Source: Lachnospiraceae bacterium (GTDB taxonomy: Bacteria; Bacillota; Clostridia; Lachnospirales; Lachnospiraceae). Taken from it: a stretch of DNA of 64,000 nt. Positions 60,227-64,000 of the stretch are shown here, piece by piece. Numbering within the stretch: position 1 is the stretch's first letter; the number at the start of each line of letters is the position of its first letter. The stretch covers positions 1 through 64,000 of the forward strand of contig JAAUZJ010000047.1 in assembly GCA_014804695.1 (NCBI GenBank). The letters run 5' to 3'. Below the pieces are notes generated by a model, which searched no databases, had not been told where the DNA came from, and worked only from the letters and a program-made list of their open reading frames with translations. The translations under genes and the position numbers were made by a program.

Positions 60227-60259
60227 ATTATACTAGCCAATGCTGAAACTACGCTGAAA
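60227..60259 (-). promoter_or_regulatory. Exporter operon promoter with 11-bp direct repeat
   Basis: On the minus strand TTTCAGC, 4 nt, TTTCAGC (11-bp period), 9 nt, then TATAAT at 60227-60232. The repeats take the place of a -35 box. The identical repeat and spacing stand before the response regulator gene (50270-50287). Confidence 0.7.
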
Positions 60260-60268
60260 TCAGACACT

Positions 60269-60303
60269 AAAAAAGACAACCAAGATCATATCTCTTGATT
60301 GCC
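60269..60303 (-). terminator. Terminator after the UPF0175 gene
   Basis: On the minus strand GGCAATCAAGA and TCTTGGTTGTC pair with two G-U pairs, followed by T6. It stands immediately upstream of the direct-repeat promoter. Confidence 0.75.
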
Positions 60304-60394
60304 TTTTCATCATGATTATTATGCACTTTTTCAACTGAAAGAAAAGCACAACTTTCAATTAATTCTTTCTCTGTCTCATAATCATTATTTCTTG

Positions 60395-60658
60395 TCAACT
60401 CGTTCTTTTTACTGTCTGGATTTCCTCCTCCAATTCTTCATCTGTCATATCCAAATATGGTATCCCAATCATGCTATATAATCTAATAAGTTCCATTTTG
60501 TTCATTCCCAATAGTTCTGCCGCACGACCATGTGAAATTGTATCATTTGCAATACTTGGATATAACAAAAGCGCATTTCGCATTTCTTCCGTTGTATCAT
60601 CTAGTACATAATCCTTCGCTAGTGCCGGTATCTTTATTTCAATGCTTGCCATAGACAT
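60395..60658 (-). CDS. UPF0175-family small protein
   Basis: Protein of 87 aa, start at 60658 (AAAGGAG 7 nt upstream). It reads MSMASIEIKIP followed by ALLLYPSIANDTISHGRAAELLGMNKMELIRLY, which contains the UPF0175 helix-turn-helix with the invariant S-x-G-x-A-A-E-L-L-G. Family members are often antitoxin-like partners of PIN-type toxins. No partner gene is found downstream; a short open frame there ends inside the terminator. It may be an orphan antitoxin or a regulator. Confidence 0.85.
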   Translation of the reverse strand: MSMASIEIKIPALAKDYVLDDTTEEMRNALLLYPSIANDTISHGRAAELLGMNKMELIRLYSMIGIPYLDMTDEELEEEIQTVKRTS

Positions 60659-60847
60659 AAAACTACTCCTTTCTTTTTCAAACCACTTAAGTGAATATAT
60701 ATTAATTCTCGTCACCACTCTAAAAGCATTTTTATCTTATATCATACATTATACACATCATTCAGTTAAAATACAATCAACCGATACCTAATTGCTACTC
60801 AGCTACTTTTTGAAAAGATTTAACGATAATCATTATTTATATGTTTT

Positions 60848-60988
60848 TTATTTATTTTCCACTTGCAATGTAATAAGTTTCAGTATATTGCCAGGATTGT
60901 AGAATATCCCTTTTTCTCCCCAACTACTGACTAAAACTGTCCCCTCTAAATTGTCAAGGCAATACTGCAAAATTTCATCTGGTCTCAT
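60848..60988 (-). pseudogene. Truncated DUF6194-like gene
   Basis: ORF of 46 aa with an intact AGGAG 9 nt upstream. It reads MRPDEILQYCLDNLEGTVLV and continues WGEKGIFYNPGNILK, the N-terminus of DUF6194-type proteins, then diverges into unrelated residues and stops. Full family members are about three times longer. Frame loss or deletion after codon 37 is the likely cause. It lies between the UPF0175 gene and the next protein. Confidence 0.65.
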
Positions 60989-61084
60989 ATTTTGCTGCTC
61001 CTATTCCCATATCTGCCGAAAAGCAGGAAAGCCCATCCATCCTCTATGCCTTATTGGTGATATACGTTCATTCATAACAGACTA

Positions 61085-62134
61085 TCAATTATAACTCGGT
61101 ATGTAATCTCCAAACTGATTGTTAATTCCGCTTATAAATGAATACTGTCTTGTAAATACCGTAAGGCTGCTTAAAAAGCGGCTATAATTCTTATAGTTGT
61201 CCTCTGTTTTGAAATTGTCACTTAGCAGATCATTCACATTAAAAATCTGCCCCTTTAAGCTTCCGGTTTTGGATATTGAAAATGGAATATTTATATACTC
61301 CTGACAGTCATTCCACGAAACTGATAAAATACCATCGAAGGAGTTTTGTTTGTAGAAAAATTTGAAATTCTCAGGAGGTACCAACGATTCATCTTCCATA
61401 CTGGCTCTGCCTACTTGATTCCTATAGTTAATATTCCACATACTATTATAATCGAATCCTCCGTCTATTGTATAGATAGAATTTTTTTCTATCTCTTCGG
61501 TATCAATTTCGGGAATCTCCCATTTATCTGTCATATTATGAGCGGCTTTCTGCAATAGTTCTTTTGTTTCCTCACATTTGTAATAGTAATCAGAATTGTA
61601 GTAAACAAAGTCGTCTGACCTGCCGCCATATGTTGCATTTATAGCCAGTCCCTCATTATAATTTGCATTTTGGGCTGCTATTGCATTTTTCTTTGCAAAC
61701 ATTTCATACATCTGCGCTACAATCTGCTGGTTATCTTCTTCATCCGTACCCGTTGTCTGACGCATTTGTGTCCGGTAAATGCGCATGGAAGTACAACATT
61801 CTTCAAAATAATCCTCCACATCGCTCTGACTGATTTTTCCTGAGTAATAATCCGTCATGCAATTATAGATAGATTTTTGCATATCATATCCAAACTGGTC
61901 GGAAAACACGCTTGCAGGCAATCCTGTTACCTGTTTATTTATGTCATTATAATTTTCTGACGGGATAGCCTGCATGGTAAATTGAGTGATACCTTTAATT
62001 TCAACACTATCCTGCGCCTTTGTCTTTAAAGCCTCACAATCAATTGGAGTTCCGTTCTGATATTTCTTTTGAAGTTCTTCAAGTTGCTCCTGTGAAATGT
62101 ATGGAATACTTCTCCCATTGCCTGTAATTAACAT
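61085..62134 (-). CDS. Hypothetical protein next to a FliD-like gene
   Basis: Family not recognised, 349 aa. The start at 62134 (MLITGNGRSIPYISQEQL) has GGAGG 8 nt upstream; the track start abuts the previous stop. No signal peptide or membrane segment. It is rich in Asn, Tyr, Gln and acidic residues (NSDYYYKCEETKELLQ; MWNINYRNQVGR) and looks like a secreted or filament-associated protein without a leader. It is the third gene of a run with the 427-aa protein (15-nt spacing) and the FliD-like protein. Confidence 0.6.
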   Translation of the reverse strand: MLITGNGRSIPYISQEQLEELQKKYQNGTPIDCEALKTKAQDSVEIKGITQFTMQAIPSENYNDINKQVTGLPASVFSDQFGYDMQKSIYNCMTDYYSGKISQSDVEDYFEECCTSMRIYRTQMRQTTGTDEEDNQQIVAQMYEMFAKKNAIAAQNANYNEGLAINATYGGRSDDFVYYNSDYYYKCEETKELLQKAAHNMTDKWEIPEIDTEEIEKNSIYTIDGGFDYNSMWNINYRNQVGRASMEDESLVPPENFKFFYKQNSFDGILSVSWNDCQEYINIPFSISKTGSLKGQIFNVNDLLSDNFKTEDNYKNYSRFLSSLTVFTRQYSFISGINNQFGDYIPSYN

Positions 62135-62149
62135 GATCTTGTCCTCCAT

Positions 62150-63433
62150 CTACGAAAATAATTTCTGAGTATTTGCTGCAAAACTTGTATTTTCATTCAT
62201 AATATCTGATAGTATGCTTATTGCTGCTCCTTTTTTATAACCAGAACTTTGGAAGGCTGCTAAAAACTTTTCTTTGGTCTGCTCCATTATTGATACCGCG
62301 GACTCTCTATATTCAGTATCAAGAAATTGGGACTTATCTTGTGTTTTTCCTTCATTTTTAGAAGAGTTTCTATGGAAATACCATGAACTGTCCGGATTTT
62401 CAAATGCTTTATTTGTCTGTTGACAGGTAATATACCCCTCCAGATTTGCCAGACGCATTTTAAAAGCCTCATCTAATCCAGCTAAATCTTCATCAAGCGT
62501 CAGCGACGTTTTTCCCGTAAGTCCATAGGAAACTTCACGGTCTCCATTTTCATGTTCTTTTACAATTTCATTGTAACGGGTTTCATATGTATCCATTATA
62601 GATTTCATTACATCTTCAACATTATAATTTCCGTCTTTTAATGTCTGGCTGCTGACGCTCCGCATTGCCATATAATGTTCCCATGCGACCTCGTTTGTAT
62701 TTTGTATTGTCAGTTCCCTGACATTGGTATAATCTGAATCGGGTTCAAATTTTCCTGTCAGCAACTGCGATAATGTACCCACATTATGATCGAACGTCAC
62801 ATATATCTCCCGTGTTCCGGCATCATAAGCATTAGACGCTTTTGCCAACAGCCTTTCATTGTTCCATGACTGTAATAACCGGTCTCTTTCCTGTTCCTGA
62901 TTTGCAATCTTTTCATTCCACATTTTATGCTGCTGTTTTTTTGTCTGCGCTCGTTTTTCAAGATATTCCTCCAGAAGATCCTTCTGCTTAGCTTTCTGCC
63001 CGCTTGTCTTTTTATAAAAACTGTTTTGTGAACGGGCATAAAATTCTGAATCGTTGTATACAGACCATGAATCGCCTCTATAATCTTTAGAAGTGGCTCC
63101 TACCGTGATTACCAAAGAGCAATCAGGAGCAGGAGCAACAGACGATGTTAAATCACGTCTAAGTAATGATAATATCTTTTCCCTGTACTCAGGATCATCT
63201 TTCATATTCTTAAACGCTTCCTCTGATATGTTAATAGCCACATTTGCTATTGTCCTATCCCTTGGTATCTTATCAATTTCAGCATAGAATTCCTTTTTGA
63301 AAATCGCCATTTCTTCCGCTTCTGATAATTCCCGCGTACTGCCTGTTTCTTCTGTGCTTTTTACGCTCTTTGTGCTTTTCGTTGTCGCTACATTATTCTG
63401 ATAAAATTTAAGTCCTGCTCCACTAATGCTCAT
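62150..63433 (-). CDS. Hypothetical protein with coiled region, downstream of FliD-like gene
   Basis: Family not certain, 427 aa. The start is the ATG at 63433 (GGAGG 10 nt upstream) and not the GTG of the track. The N-terminus MSISGAGLKFYQNN is followed by a Thr/Ser/Lys-rich stretch, a mixed domain (IANVAINISEEAFKNMKDD; SLVITVGATSKDYRGDSW), a helical segment with EYLEKRAQTKKQQHKMWNEK and a C-terminal region with SLTLDEDLAGLDEAF. There is no signal peptide. It resembles proteins annotated near flagellar or surface-filament genes in Lachnospiraceae (possibly DUF6033), which is recollection and not a match. Confidence 0.6.
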   Translation of the reverse strand: MSISGAGLKFYQNNVATTKSTKSVKSTEETGSTRELSEAEEMAIFKKEFYAEIDKIPRDRTIANVAINISEEAFKNMKDDPEYREKILSLLRRDLTSSVAPAPDCSLVITVGATSKDYRGDSWSVYNDSEFYARSQNSFYKKTSGQKAKQKDLLEEYLEKRAQTKKQQHKMWNEKIANQEQERDRLLQSWNNERLLAKASNAYDAGTREIYVTFDHNVGTLSQLLTGKFEPDSDYTNVRELTIQNTNEVAWEHYMAMRSVSSQTLKDGNYNVEDVMKSIMDTYETRYNEIVKEHENGDREVSYGLTGKTSLTLDEDLAGLDEAFKMRLANLEGYITCQQTNKAFENPDSSWYFHRNSSKNEGKTQDKSQFLDTEYRESAVSIMEQTKEKFLAAFQSSGYKKGAAISILSDIMNENTSFAANTQKLFS

Positions 63434-63484
63434 TTCCAAATTTCCTCCGTGCACTGGAATGTCTGTCTGTTTTCCAATATTATG

Positions 63485-64000
63485 TTAACCGAATAAATCA
63501 TACTTGCTTGCCAGTGCTGAATAAAGCGATCCGCTGGATGAATACTGGCTTGACAAGCTGCTTATGTTTGTCTGTGCATTGTCGGAAACCTTTCCTGCCA
63601 GATATGCAACTTTTTGTGTAAAGCCTGTGCTGCTGCCAAGCACTTTTTCCAAGGCGTCAATATCCGTTCCTTTCAACTTATCCTTGTCAACGCTCAGCGA
63701 GCCATCTTTTGCCACACTGATTCCAATGCCTGCCAATGCTTCCTTATTGCCGGAAGCTGCAGATTTAAGCATCTGAGCGTAGTAATCATTCATGGTATCG
63801 GACATATTTTTCAGTGCAGAGAGCGTACTGTTATACTTTCCTACAAAGTCATCCACTGCATTGTAGATGTCCTGATTGTCCCCGCTTTCCCTTGCCTTAG
63901 AAAAAAGTGAATCCTCATCGGTTGACATAAATATGGATGCAGCATCAAATAACTGGTCCGCTGTCTTTTCTAACTTTTCATATTTGGTCTTGGTGACAGT
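63485..64000 (-). CDS. FliD-like capping protein, C-terminal part (runs off the window)
   Basis: The open frame continues to base 64000, so the 5' part lies outside the window and at least 171 residues are visible. The end resembles the flagellar hook-associated protein 2 C-terminus: GIGISVAKDGSLSVDKDKL followed by GFTQKVAYLAGKV and a Ser-rich end (SSQYSSSGSLYSALASKYD). The helical segment before it (DDFVGKYNSTLSALKNMSD) fits the coiled D0 part. FliD caps and extends filaments, but no other flagellar gene is seen here, so a related secreted filament protein is possible. Confidence 0.7.
   Translation of the reverse strand, partial: TVTKTKYEKLEKTADQLFDAASIFMSTDEDSLFSKARESGDNQDIYNAVDDFVGKYNSTLSALKNMSDTMNDYYAQMLKSAASGNKEALAGIGISVAKDGSLSVDKDKLKGTDIDALEKVLGSSTGFTQKVAYLAGKVSDNAQTNISSLSSQYSSSGSLYSALASKYDLFG

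Noticed and set aside
60267-60397. Short minus-strand frame after the UPF0175 gene (ends KRYDLGCLF), considered as a toxin partner
   Set aside because: Its last codons lie in the terminator stem, it lacks a start with a ribosome binding site, and it has no toxin motif.
61007-61082. Short frame MNERISPIRHRGWMGF upstream of the DUF6194 fragment
   Set aside because: Only 24 codons, no ribosome binding site and no recognisable similarity; treated as non-coding.
1-64000. CRISPR arrays, prophage, transposases, integrases
   Set aside because: No regularly spaced direct repeats, no cas, phage or transposase motifs were found. The repeats seen are palindromes or coding minisatellites.

Overview
The window looks like a chromosomal segment of a Lachnospiraceae-type Clostridium (Bacillota, low to moderate G+C). 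The evidence is the SCIFF ranthipeptide gene with its radical SAM maturase next to secDF, a single-chain glyS followed by alaS, the rpmF-plsX-acpP-rnc-smc-ftsY order, the very large acyl-CoA dehydratase activase, a DUF6472-like mini-protein, and many small proteins and repeats typical of this family. Apart from the 1412-aa activase, metA and one two-component system, nearly everything is on the minus strand. There is no sign of phage, transposase, integrase or CRISPR.

Region by region (plus-strand coordinates, genes mostly read leftward). 1-200: a near-consensus sigma-A promoter reads out of the window, possibly for an rRNA operon. 261-5100: lipoprotein, histidine kinase, a 79-aa peptide-like gene, a BspA-type LRR protein and an OmpR-type regulator form an unusual sensory run. 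5137-10361: membrane protein, SecDF, ScfB and the 47-aa SCIFF precursor (too short for the ORF track). 10594-14773: cysteine-peptidase-like protein, GH25 enzyme, YitT-type membrane protein, threonine ammonia-lyase. 15163-22563: the core cluster yceD-rpmF-plsX-acpP-rnc-smc-ftsY behind a perfect-spacing promoter. 22639-35760: PTPS-related membrane protein, alaS, glyS, lipoprotein, recO, YqzL-like protein, era, DUF4349 lipoprotein, M16C peptidase. 36093-40640: a 1515-aa secreted Ig-like/beta-helix protein. 40970-43259: a hypothetical protein, a sigma-70-like protein lacking the promoter-recognition parts, and a rhomboid-like protein with a zinc ribbon. 43541-49407: activase, two small proteins and metA. 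49549-60130: Uma2 protein, then a regulator/kinase pair followed by a five-gene convergent operon of three membrane fusion proteins, a MacB-type permease and its ATPase. 60269-60988: UPF0175 protein and a truncated DUF6194-like gene. 61085-64000: two unknown proteins and the C-terminus of a FliD-like protein that runs off the edge.

The structures least explained by the gene list are three families of intergenic inverted repeats. Four copies of an 80-143 bp palindrome share a GC-rich core, but their long arms differ in sequence and stay complementary. Three copies of a double hairpin start exactly at a stop codon and also show compensatory changes. One roughly 140 bp multi-branched palindrome occurs once. 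A further signal links genes functionally: two promoters, one before the regulator at 50335 and one before the membrane-fusion-protein operon, carry the same TTTCAGC direct repeat with an 11-bp period in place of a -35 box. This suggests that the response regulator controls both itself and the exporter.
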